Part shown: piece by piece, positions 24,301 through 30,034 of the stretch
Layout: each line of letters opens with the position of its first letter
Numbering within the stretch: position 1 is the first letter of the stretch
IMG/VR virus record: IMGVR_UViG_3300006921_000061
Span: 1-34,937 of that record
Length of the DNA stretch: 34,937 bases
Direction: 5' to 3' (one strand)
Origin: a virus
Translations under genes and position numbers: made by a program
Notes under the pieces: generated by a model
The model's input: the letters and a program-made list of their open reading frames with translations, nothing else
Told to the model about the DNA's origin: nothing
The model's database searches: none

Positions 24301-24816
24301 TTAAGCAGCAAGAGTTAGCTTTGCTTTCTTATGGCAGAATAGCTTGGGTTGGTGATCTCCATAGTATTCAATTTCTTCGATGTAGTAAGAACCTCCATCT
24401 TCATCTCTATGGAACCAATGCATTTCTACTTCAGGATATTTATCATAAAGCATATTGCGAATAGCTATGGTAATGCTTTCAGGCGCACACCATGCAGTAT
24501 TAAATTTATAAACAATATGTTCTGTTATGTTATCTGAATCCATTCCTCTAGTATGAATTTCAGGATCACAAGAATTCCACTTGGTTCCCCAGTTGTCACA
24601 GCACCAGTCGTATTCTTCTTCAGACATTGTTTTAAATGAAAAACCATTACTTGTTTCTTTCAATTCACCACGTTTTAAGTCCTTTGGTTGAGGAAGTATC
24701 TTATAAAAGTCGAAACATTGTTCTTCGTTATCATCAGATTTAAGATGCTTTTCAATTTTAGTTATATCTTGATATGGGCCTCTGAATGAAACCCAGTTTT
24801 CAGTCCAATTTGGCAT
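24301..24816 (-). CDS. DUF1281-like (YubB, ferredoxin-like fold) protein
   Basis: Protein of 171 residues. The opening MPNWTENWVSFRG, a central WCCDNWGTKWNSCDPEI and a following FNTAWCAPESITIAIRNMLYDKYPEVEMHW are the hallmarks of DUF1281/YubB-like proteins found on plasmids and phages (MPNW start, WGTKW box, TAWxxP box). Molecular function is unknown. A structured intergenic element lies just before it. The start lacks a strong ribosome-binding site, so the upstream RNA structure may matter. Confidence 0.7.
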   Translation of the reverse strand: MPNWTENWVSFRGPYQDITKIEKHLKSDDNEEQCFDFYKILPQPKDLKRGELKETSNGFSFKTMSEEEYDWCCDNWGTKWNSCDPEIHTRGMDSDNITEHIVYKFNTAWCAPESITIAIRNMLYDKYPEVEMHWFHRDEDGGSYYIEEIEYYGDHQPKLFCHKKAKLTLAA

Positions 24817-24830
24817 GTTTTATTTATGGA

Positions 24831-24870
24831 AAAAGGCAAGAATTAGGGCCAAAAGTTGCCTTTCAGCCCT
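24831..24870 (-). promoter_or_regulatory. Intergenic RNA hairpin with alternative pairing
   Basis: In the minus-strand RNA, AGGGC and GCCCT anchor an 11-bp hairpin (two G-U pairs) closed by a GCAA tetraloop. The loop side GGCAA can instead pair with a downstream TTGCC that is followed by a U run, forming a terminator-like stem AAAGGCAA/TTGCCTTT. The two foldings exclude each other or make a pseudoknot. It fills the gap between the DUF932 and DUF1281 genes. Confidence 0.5.
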
Positions 24871-24881
24871 GTAAAAAGCAA

Positions 24882-26003
24882 TTATGCAGTTTCTGCGTAT
24901 GCTATTGATTCCCAAGTACGGTTATTCATGTTGAGTACATCCCAACCAATTGCTTCCATTTCAACAGATCTGTCTGCAGATGTGCGTTTTTGTGCAGCAT
25001 TGGTTATGGCACTACTCATGCCCCACTTGGTTTTATCTTTACCAGTAAGGAGTGCTTCGTGAATGTCTTCACGTTCTCTGTCAGTGAAGCTGAAGCGTTT
25101 GGTTATTTCTCTAACTGCAGGTTCTGCACGTTCTATAGGTGCTGAATCTTGACTTGCAATAATGCGATCCGTAATTTCTTCAAAGGTAGCTCCATTAAAC
25201 AAATTACCCATATGATCTTCAAAGGTCATAAGAAAAGCCTTGTCCTGCTGGATAATGGTCTCTTCTCTGAGGATCTCCCTGTCAACACTGTCCTCCCACT
25301 TAGAACCAACATGCTTACGCTTTATGGCATACTTACGATCTGTGACAACCATGCCGTTAAGACATGCGAGAGTTTCTATGATAGGTCCAGCTTGGAGTTG
25401 ACCCATCCCCGTTTCCGAGTTGGAGATCATAATCCCAAGTCTAACAATATCTCCGACTTGTCTTGGACTGATGTCTCTATTCATATTGGGAAACGTCGCA
25501 CGTAAATACATTTTGTCTTCAGTAATGTATGAATCACGGAAATCCATATTATACTTGGACATAATGGGCATGACTTTTTCCAGGACATCAAAGTGGTCAT
25601 AACGAGCATAGCGATCACTCAAGAATGCACGTCCTGTATCACCTAGAGTCCTTACCATCATGGTCTTTGGATTCTCGTAAAGCCAATGGTCTACGTTCTC
25701 CTTCAGGAGTAAAGGTGCTGTTTTAAGACACTTTTCCCAGTAGGATTTAGGTACACCAAGTTTGTTGGACATTTGAGTCTGCATGGTATCGTTGATGTCG
25801 TACCAGTTTGCAGTTCCAATAGCATTATTATCTAATGCAAACATTGGTTCATGAGTAACGACACGATTGTCGTCTTTATCGAATGATGTTGTAGCTTTGG
25901 TGCTAAACACTAAATTCTGTGTACTGGCTAAGAAATCATGCTTGATCTCTTCGTTGTGTTGAATACGGCCTACTAAACCGTGAGAATCAAATCCTTGTTT
26001 CAT
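24882..26003 (-). CDS. DUF932 phage/plasmid-like protein
   Basis: Protein of 373 residues with the DUF932 layout: an N-terminal helical region with DNNAIGTANWYDINDTM, then a core including KTMMVRTLGDTGRAFLSDRYARYDHFDVLE, a LRATFPN strand and a VGDIVRLGIMISNSETGMGQLQ segment. DUF932 proteins are common on phages and plasmids; their role is not settled. AAGGA lies 5 bases before the ATG. It is the largest gene in the second leftward operon. The C-terminal third is charged and helical. Confidence 0.8.
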   Translation of the reverse strand: MKQGFDSHGLVGRIQHNEEIKHDFLASTQNLVFSTKATTSFDKDDNRVVTHEPMFALDNNAIGTANWYDINDTMQTQMSNKLGVPKSYWEKCLKTAPLLLKENVDHWLYENPKTMMVRTLGDTGRAFLSDRYARYDHFDVLEKVMPIMSKYNMDFRDSYITEDKMYLRATFPNMNRDISPRQVGDIVRLGIMISNSETGMGQLQAGPIIETLACLNGMVVTDRKYAIKRKHVGSKWEDSVDREILREETIIQQDKAFLMTFEDHMGNLFNGATFEEITDRIIASQDSAPIERAEPAVREITKRFSFTDREREDIHEALLTGKDKTKWGMSSAITNAAQKRTSADRSVEMEAIGWDVLNMNNRTWESIAYAETA

Positions 26004-26018
26004 ATATTCCTTTTTCTT

Positions 26019-26279
26019 TCAATAAGGGTCGTATTGTTCTTGGTTTGTGGTTATCTGTTTGGAAGTCGGAAGCTTCCATTTCAGACGCATTTCTTCTATC
26101 CGTTGGAGTGTCTTACCGTCGAGCCAGTCTTGCGACCCTGCTTCATACCATAGATCACCCTCAAGCGAGTCTATTGCCTCTGCTATTAGCATCCTTTCTT
26201 GCTGAGTAGGCACAATGTTTAGTATTAATGCATCCTCAAACGATGCATCAGGATTTAGTTCAGAATGGTAATTCTTCAT
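26019..26279 (-). CDS. Hypothetical protein
   Basis: Protein of 86 residues from ATG 26279 (MKNYHSELNPDASFEDALIL). The frame is open further upstream, but that part overlaps the zinc-finger-like gene. The helical sequence includes TQQERMLIAEAIDSLEGDLWYEAGSQDWLDGKTLQRIEEM. It overlaps the preceding gene by 20 bases. No family recognised. Confidence 0.5.
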   Translation of the reverse strand: MKNYHSELNPDASFEDALILNIVPTQQERMLIAEAIDSLEGDLWYEAGSQDWLDGKTLQRIEEMRLKWKLPTSKQITTNQEQYDPY

Positions 26280-26496
26280 GTTCGTATTTTTCGTGTCTTG
26301 CCATGAGATCCTCGTCTGTGCGTTGTATTGAGCCACGAATTTCGTCACTACGAACTTTGCTAACGTACCCACTACCGTCGCAGCCAGGACACGGCTCAGG
26401 AGAAACATCATATAAATCCACTTCTGTTTGAGTTTTAACTAAATATGCCCCTGCACCATTGCAAACAGGGCAACTGACACGTTTGTCACTATTCAT
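26260..26496 (-). CDS. Small CxxCxGxG zinc-finger protein (DnaJ-type)
   Basis: Protein of 78 residues from ATG 26496 (MNSDKRVSCPVC). It has two CxxCxGxG units, CPVCNGAG and CPGCDGSG, about 30 residues apart, which together bind one zinc as in half of the DnaJ central domain. A charged helical tail follows. I chose this start because it overlaps the previous stop as TAATG with GGAG upstream; an in-frame ATG at 26520 would add 8 residues. Small proteins of this kind often bind other proteins or RNA; the phage role is unknown. Confidence 0.6.
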   Translation of the reverse strand: MNSDKRVSCPVCNGAGAYLVKTQTEVDLYDVSPEPCPGCDGSGYVSKVRSDEIRGSIQRTDEDLMARHEKYEHEELPF

Positions 26497-26699
26497 TAGT
26501 TCTCCATGTATGTGTTCCATTCTTCCTGGAAAGACAAAACATCATCGGAAAACTCTTTTTCAAGAGCGTCCCAGGCATAGCCTTTCCAATCTTCTGAGTC
26601 CATTTTGTTAATCATCGTTTCGACTAGCTTTTCAATGTTGTCGTTATTGTTTTCTACTGGCTCAGGTAAGTGAGAGTCATCATGTAGTGGATGGTCCAT
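26496..26699 (-). CDS. Small acidic protein, unknown
   Basis: Protein of 67 residues (MDHPLHDDSHLPEPVENNND, then KLVETMINKMDSEDWKGYAW and a helical end). Very strong ribosome-binding site AAGGAGG 4-5 bases before ATG 26699, which decides the start over the longer frame. Strongly acidic; possibly a DNA-mimic or anti-host protein, but this is only a compositional hint. Confidence 0.55.
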   Translation of the reverse strand: MDHPLHDDSHLPEPVENNNDNIEKLVETMINKMDSEDWKGYAWDALEKEFSDDVLSFQEEWNTYMEN

Positions 26700-26823
26700 C
26701 TTCCTCCTTATTATTATTATTAAAATGTCCATCTAGTATTTTAAAAACACGCTCACATTCATCAGAGTATTTATTGAATGAAACTACTCCATATATGAAT
26801 GCTAATAGTTCTTTGTCAGTCAT
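26680..26823 (-). CDS. Very small protein, unknown
   Basis: Encodes 47 residues: MTDKELLAFIYGVVSFNKYS, then DECERVFKILDGHFNNNNKE and a short tail. A normal-looking helical protein whose end overlaps the next gene by 20 bases and contains that gene's ribosome-binding site. Its own ribosome-binding site is weak. Confidence 0.4.
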   Translation of the reverse strand: MTDKELLAFIYGVVSFNKYSDECERVFKILDGHFNNNNKEEDGPSTT

Positions 26824-26877
26824 TTTATTTCTTACTTGAAGAGGTTAAAAAAGAACAAAGACTAGGAAAGAGGGGGA

Positions 26878-27057
26878 TTATGTTTGTTGCTCTTTGCATT
26901 CTTTGCAACAATAGGTTTTGCCTTTACTAAATATCCATTCTGTATCTTTTAATTCCTGTATTGCTTCTTTTCTGTCAGATAAATGAATATCTTGAAAATC
27001 ACAGCAATATTTGTTGTCACATTCTGCTTGATAATATGTATGTTTAGATAAGCTCAT
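26878..27057 (-). CDS. Small cysteine-rich (zinc-binding) protein
   Basis: Encodes 59 residues. Cys/His placement (AECDNKYCCDFQDIH near residues 12-24, and KTYCCKECKEQQT at the end) suggests a small zinc-binding fold. AAAGGAG lies 8 bases before the ATG. Function is unknown; the small zinc proteins of this operon may be regulators or anti-host factors. Confidence 0.55.
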   Translation of the reverse strand: MSLSKHTYYQAECDNKYCCDFQDIHLSDRKEAIQELKDTEWIFSKGKTYCCKECKEQQT

Positions 27058-27097
27058 GCTCTACGCTCCTTTGCAGTCGCTTGTGTTTTTATAAAGT

Positions 27098-27134
27098 ATG
27101 GGAGCACATGCATTTGCACATACTCCCGTTTTTT
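27098..27134 (+). terminator. Hairpin followed by T run
   Basis: A 7-bp stem (ATGGGAG, 27098-27104, with CTCCCGT, 27123-27129, one T-G pair) has an 18-base loop and runs directly into T6. As a rho-independent terminator it would stop rightward (antisense) transcripts, not the leftward operon it sits in. Confidence 0.35.
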
Positions 27135-27261
27135 ATACTTCCTCTAATTGTTTTGCTTTGCTTTTCCATCTACCAGCACTGACTCGTGCTCCATGTAGTT
27201 GGCTTTTAAGTATTTCTATCTCAGCAATTAACATTAACTTTGGTTTGTATAAGCGATTCAT
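27133..27261 (-). CDS. Very small helical protein, unknown
   Basis: Encodes 42 residues (MNRLYKPKLMLIAEIEILKS, then QLHGARVSAGRWKSKAKQLE). Basic, with leucine/isoleucine spacing compatible with a short coiled coil. No strong ribosome-binding site (a GAAAG element lies upstream). It fills the space between two intergenic hairpins. Confidence 0.35.
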   Translation of the reverse strand: MNRLYKPKLMLIAEIEILKSQLHGARVSAGRWKSKAKQLEEV

Positions 27262-27276
27262 ACTTACTTTCGTGAG

Positions 27277-27304
27277 CAATGGGCGACTTCCATGTCACCC
27301 AATG
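27277..27304 (-). other. Intergenic RNA hairpin
   Basis: Eleven-base arms (27277-27287 and 27294-27304) pair with one mismatch and one G-U in the minus-strand RNA around a 6-base loop. No U run follows, so it is not a terminator. It separates two small genes and may protect or be cut in the mRNA. Confidence 0.4.
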
Positions 27305-27316
27305 CCCAATGTTCGG

Positions 27317-27574
27317 TTATCTGTTTAAAAAGCTTTTACTTGGTTGCTTTTTGCGGTTTTTAAATGCCGACACAAATGGCATTACTATGATTGCAATAGG
27401 TGCATACAGGACTGCTTTGAGTAGGTTTACTACTATGCGACCCATGATGCCTAATCCATCATTTCTGATTACATCTGCAGTTTCATTTACTGCTTCTTTT
27501 GCTTGCTTAACACGCTTGTTCTTCATTGCCTTGTCAAGCATGCCGTCCATGATTACTTCTGTGTCTGTGTACAT
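27317..27574 (-). CDS. Small membrane protein, unknown
   Basis: Protein of 85 residues with a charged N-terminus (KAMKNKRVKQAKEAVNET) and a long hydrophobic stretch at about residues 45-70 (VVNLLKAVLYAPIAIIVMPF). The tail is basic (FKNRKKQPSKS), consistent with a membrane anchor whose C-terminus is cytoplasmic. It starts one base after the previous stop (TGATATG) and forms a pair with the membrane protein upstream. Confidence 0.5.
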   Translation of the reverse strand: MYTDTEVIMDGMLDKAMKNKRVKQAKEAVNETADVIRNDGLGIMGRIVVNLLKAVLYAPIAIIVMPFVSAFKNRKKQPSKSFLNR

Positions 27575-27575
27575 A

Positions 27576-27767
27576 TCATTTCTTTTTATGATTGAGTACT
27601 GCTCCTAACATGAATGCTAAGAACATGGGAATTAACGGTATCACTGCAAATGCTAATGCTACCGTTGCGAATGAAACTACCCAGTTGAAGCCCGTAGGCA
27701 TTATTGTATTTTGCTCTGTGTTGGTGTTGTTTATTTGTGTGTCATCACGTACCTGGATGTCACTCAT
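27576..27767 (-). CDS. Small membrane protein, unknown
   Basis: Protein of 63 residues. A polar N-terminus (1-26) is followed by a hydrophobic span (about 28-58, VSFATVALAFAVIPLIPMFLAFMLGAVL), long enough for one long or two short helices, and a KKK end. It overlaps the previous small gene by 8 bases. Candidates include superinfection-exclusion proteins made by prophages, but no motif supports a choice. Confidence 0.5.
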   Translation of the reverse strand: MSDIQVRDDTQINNTNTEQNTIMPTGFNWVVSFATVALAFAVIPLIPMFLAFMLGAVLNHKKK

Positions 27768-27891
27768 TCATGCCCTCACGCATGTCTGAAGTATCATAAT
27801 CATCATTTAAATGTCGGTGTGCTTGTAACTCCCAATCGTTGTCTATGATCCTAATATCTGCACTATCACTATCCATTTGGTATCTGAACAT
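27760..27891 (-). CDS. Very small acidic protein, unknown
   Basis: Encodes 43 residues (MFRYQMDSDSADIRIIDNDW, then ELQAHRHLNDDYDTSDMREG). Acidic, overlapping the next start by 8 bases. GGGG lies about 6 bases before the ATG. An AT-rich block immediately upstream may hold a promoter. Confidence 0.4.
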   Translation of the reverse strand: MFRYQMDSDSADIRIIDNDWELQAHRHLNDDYDTSDMREGMNE

Positions 27892-28063
27892 TTGTGCCCC
27901 ATTTATTTAATATTAATATTTATATATAAGGGTTTATGTTTATATAAATATATATAAAGCATTCTTACCCTTGTTCTGTTCTTACCTAATTGTTAACTGA
28001 TATGAACATGGAGATCGTAGCTAGACGCTCTTCGCTCATAGAAATCAAAATAAATCAAAAAAA
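27892..28063. promoter_or_regulatory. AT-rich intergenic block
   Basis: About 70 bases (27892-27960) are nearly pure A and T with overlapping inverted repeats around TATATA. The 8-mer TTCTTACC occurs twice beside it (27962-27969 and 27979-27986). It lies between the terminator-like hairpin of the 28097 gene and the next leftward gene, so a secondary leftward promoter is likely, though I cannot fix its -35 and -10. Confidence 0.35.
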
Positions 28064-28096
28064 GGGAAGAGGGGGATTGTGTTCCCCCCCTGCCTG
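28062..28096 (-). terminator. Rho-independent-like terminator after the 28097 gene
   Basis: On the minus strand, directly after the stop codon, GGGGG (28084-28088) pairs with CCCCC (28071-28075). A slightly longer fold pairs GGGAA with TTCCC just before a T7 run. A related 12-mer (AATCCCCCTCTT on the minus strand) recurs at the end of the gene at 26878. Confidence 0.5.
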
Positions 28097-28558
28097 TTAT
28101 GCTACTTCTTGTAGCTGTTCTGCTTGTGCTTCCTGCTTGAGTGCAATGAGCATGTTGCTGGGTGCTCCAGGTACGTGCTCTGATGCCTGTGTGAAGGTGA
28201 CGTGCAGTTTGTCCTGCTTGAGGTCTTCTGCTGTCACTTCGATGTAGAATGCCCAGACACCACGTTTCTCGGTGTTGCGGAAGTAGGACTCGTCTGGAAT
28301 GAACGACTGACCGATGATCTCTGGATGGTCGTCTCCTTGGGCAAGCTTCCGTTCACTGATCCCTGCTGGAATGAAGCTCTGCAGTTGGCTAACGTCAACC
28401 GTACTTGCGTAGGTCGGTATTCGTAGCTCGACTCTGTTCAGCCCCTGGAAGTTCATCTTCGCTTGTACTGCCTTACGTAGTTCTGGTGTAATGGCTGTCT
28501 CAAGTGTGATGCCTGTCTCAGTGATGTTACCGTTGGTCTGTGGTATTGCTATTCGCAT
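28097..28558 (-). CDS. Hypothetical protein, first gene of the second leftward operon
   Basis: Protein of 153 residues, soluble, beta/alpha mixed (MRIAIPQTNGNITETGITLE, then ELRIPTYASTVDVSQLQSFI and a Gln/Glu-rich helical end). AGGAG lies 7 bases before the ATG. Base composition is clearly more GC-rich than the genes around it, which hints at separate origin. It is followed by a terminator-like hairpin, so it may be expressed far more than the rest of the operon. No family recognised. Confidence 0.6.
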   Translation of the reverse strand: MRIAIPQTNGNITETGITLETAITPELRKAVQAKMNFQGLNRVELRIPTYASTVDVSQLQSFIPAGISERKLAQGDDHPEIIGQSFIPDESYFRNTEKRGVWAFYIEVTAEDLKQDKLHVTFTQASEHVPGAPSNMLIALKQEAQAEQLQEVA

Positions 28559-28858
28559 GGCTAACTCCTAGTTGCGATTGTTGAGCTTATTGCTCTGACT
28601 CTCTTGGTTATCCAATAGAATCAACTCTTAGGAAGGATGGGGATTACTATGTCCCTGCTGTTGTTAGCCTGTCCTTGTATGCACTCTGTTGTGCTGTTGT
28701 GTGTCGTCTGCATTGTGCGTGTCCAGTGTGAGTACCCCATGCCCCTGCCCCTGTTGTGTATGGCCACCCCCCTCCAACAAAATGCCGATGTTGTGCACCC
28801 AGGGTCGTCCCTCCCCTCTATTTTGGGGTAGATATTGTGTTCTATTGTTGAACAGAGT

Positions 28859-28887
28859 TTTGTATGTGGTATTGCACATAGAGTCAA
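28859..28887 (-). promoter_or_regulatory. Second leftward promoter with operator O3 in its spacer
   Basis: Minus strand: TTGACT (28882-28887), a 17-bp spacer and TACAAA (28859-28864). A perfect TATGTG-N6-CACATA palindrome (28863-28880) occupies the spacer. Element order, -35 sequence, spacer length and operator are the same as at 21455-21483. Start of transcription is expected near 28852, driving the operon that begins with the 28097-28558 gene. Confidence 0.65.
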
Positions 28888-28894
28888 GTGTGAT

Positions 28895-28912
28895 TATGTG
28901 TAGAAGTAAATA
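28895..28912. promoter_or_regulatory. Operator O4, degenerate copy
   Basis: TATGTG-N6-TAAATA (right half matches 4 of 6). Its centre is 32 bp from O3, parallel to the O1-O2 spacing. It lies 17 bases before the first packaging-operon ATG, so it may affect rightward late transcription. Confidence 0.4.
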
Positions 28913-28928
28913 TTTTAAGGAGACACGG

Positions 28929-29156
28929 ATGTCAGGAATGGTTAAGGGTGCAGGAGAGTTCAATGTGGGACGTAAGGGGGCAAAGAGTTTATTGACACAG
29001 AAGGCTAAAGCGAGTGTTCCGTTAGGAGGAATGAACTGGGGTAATATTTTGACGAGAGGTGGTTTGAAGATGTTGGGAGTGGTTGGGGCAGTTATGAGTC
29101 CGAGTAAGACAGTGAGTGCAGATCAGGAGAAGAAGCACATGAAGCAAGGCTATTAA
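28929..29156 (+). CDS. Small basic Gly-rich protein, first gene of the packaging operon
   Basis: Protein of 75 residues (MSGMVKGAGEFNVGRKGAKS, then ASVPLGGMNWGNILTRGGLK and a hydrophobic LGVVGAVMSPSK near the end). AAGGAG lies 7 bases before the ATG. Basic with one short hydrophobic patch; a small virion or DNA-associated protein is possible. No family recognised. Confidence 0.55.
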   Translation: MSGMVKGAGEFNVGRKGAKSLLTQKAKASVPLGGMNWGNILTRGGLKMLGVVGAVMSPSKTVSADQEKKHMKQGY

Positions 29157-29353
29157 TGGATCTTAGTGAGGTATCTAGGCAATTGGAGAGGATTGCCAAT
29201 GCTTTGGAGCATCAGAACTTTGCTGCTTATGCAATTGATGAAGAGGGGAAATTTTCACCAGAATTTTATCAGGTTTTAGTAGGGAATAGGGTTAGAGAAG
29301 AACGGGAAGCCAATGCGAGATTGGAATTAGAGAGATACGAAAATGGATCTTAG
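29156..29353 (+). CDS. Small helical protein before the small terminase, unknown
   Basis: Protein of 65 residues, helical (MDLSEVSRQLERIANALEHQ, later VREEREANARLELERYENGS). It starts as TAATG with the previous stop and overlaps the small terminase gene by 11 bases. Its first 12 coding bases (ATGGATCTTAGT) are identical to those of the small terminase gene. Confidence 0.5.
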   Translation: MDLSEVSRQLERIANALEHQNFAAYAIDEEGKFSPEFYQVLVGNRVREEREANARLELERYENGS

Positions 29354-29807
29354 TCACATACGTTCAAAGCAGAGGATTACTTTTTTGAGGGAGTATGTAG
29401 ACACAGGTGACGCAGTAAGGGCTGCACGGTTTGCAGGATACGATCATGGTGATGAGAGGAAGTTGAAGTTACATGCATCGAATTTAAAGAGTCAGTTGAG
29501 GGAAGAGATAGATGGTTTGATGAAGGAGAAGTTATCAGGAGTTGGACCCAAGGCACTGACAGTGATGGAGAATTTAATGGACCGTAGTGAGAGCGATCAG
29601 GTGAGGCTTCATGCAGCACGGGATCTGTTGGATCGTTCAGGCTGGAAATCTGTAGATGGAGAACTGGATGTTAAAAAGACGGTTGAGGAGATGGAAGCAC
29701 AACTGGTCGGATTGGTGGGACGAGATGGTGCGGAGGTTCTTCTGGCAAAGGTACGAACTAAGCGAACAGTTACGGAGACATCGCAAGCACTTCCTGTCGT
29801 TAATTAA
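29343..29807 (+). CDS. terS: Terminase small subunit
   Basis: Protein of 154 residues. The N-terminal QRITFLREYVDTGDAVRAARFAGYD is the helix-turn-helix typical of small terminases (a FxxEYxxxGNAxxAAxxAGY pattern). A middle helix that would make the oligomer follows (VRLHAARDLLDRSGWK). It recognises phage DNA and recruits the large terminase. Position upstream of TerL supports it, although an 864-residue protein separates the two. Confidence 0.8.
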   Translation: MDLSHIRSKQRITFLREYVDTGDAVRAARFAGYDHGDERKLKLHASNLKSQLREEIDGLMKEKLSGVGPKALTVMENLMDRSESDQVRLHAARDLLDRSGWKSVDGELDVKKTVEEMEAQLVGLVGRDGAEVLLAKVRTKRTVTETSQALPVVN

Positions 29808-29809
29808 AC

Positions 29810-30034
29810 GTGGCACATGAAGTTCTTCAGACATGGGAGATGGATGGTAAACACCATGTCGTTCCGTCCGTTGGACTGAAAAAGGATCAGTCGATTGCGT
29901 CATTTGGACAAAGGTGGAAAGCAGAAGCATACGCAAAAGCAAGATCAGCAACTTTTAAATACACAGAAAAAGCGAGAGACAAAGTGAAGAAGCACAAGAA
30001 AAAGCGAAGGAAAACACTTCTGACTGATTACTGA
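29810..30034 (+). CDS. Small basic protein, unknown
   Basis: Protein of 74 residues from GTG 29810, two bases after the terminase stop; ATG 29840 is a shorter alternative. The C-terminus is extremely basic (KYTEKARDKVKKHKKKRRKT). The N-terminal half has an SFGQRWKAEAYAKARSATF segment. It probably binds nucleic acid or is cleaved or packaged with DNA. It overlaps the next gene by one base (TGATG). Confidence 0.5.
   Translation: MAHEVLQTWEMDGKHHVVPSVGLKKDQSIASFGQRWKAEAYAKARSATFKYTEKARDKVKKHKKKRRKTLLTDY

Larger units (their letters stand above)
28559..28928. other. Long non-coding divergent region
   Basis: 370 bases separate the leftward gene at 28558 from the rightward packaging operon. The part at about 28640-28800 is strongly strand-biased (T/G on plus, C/A on minus) with repeated TGTTGT and CCCCTG words. 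It becomes a C/A-rich leader of about 290 bases for the leftward transcript. A 60-residue hydrophobic Cys-rich frame (plus strand, from 28649) exists but looks like a by-product of the skew. The region could also hold a packaging signal, given the adjacent terminase genes. Confidence 0.5.

Noticed and set aside
28637-28831. 64-residue plus-strand frame with hydrophobic, Cys-rich protein
   Set aside because: It lies in a strongly T/G-skewed stretch that makes Leu, Val and Cys codons automatically, overlaps the predicted leftward leader, and has no gene-like neighbour or operon link.
28848-28900. Strong rightward sigma-70 promoter for the packaging operon
   Set aside because: Candidates such as TTGAAC or TTGCAC with distant TATGTG match the consensus poorly; no convincing rightward promoter could be fixed.
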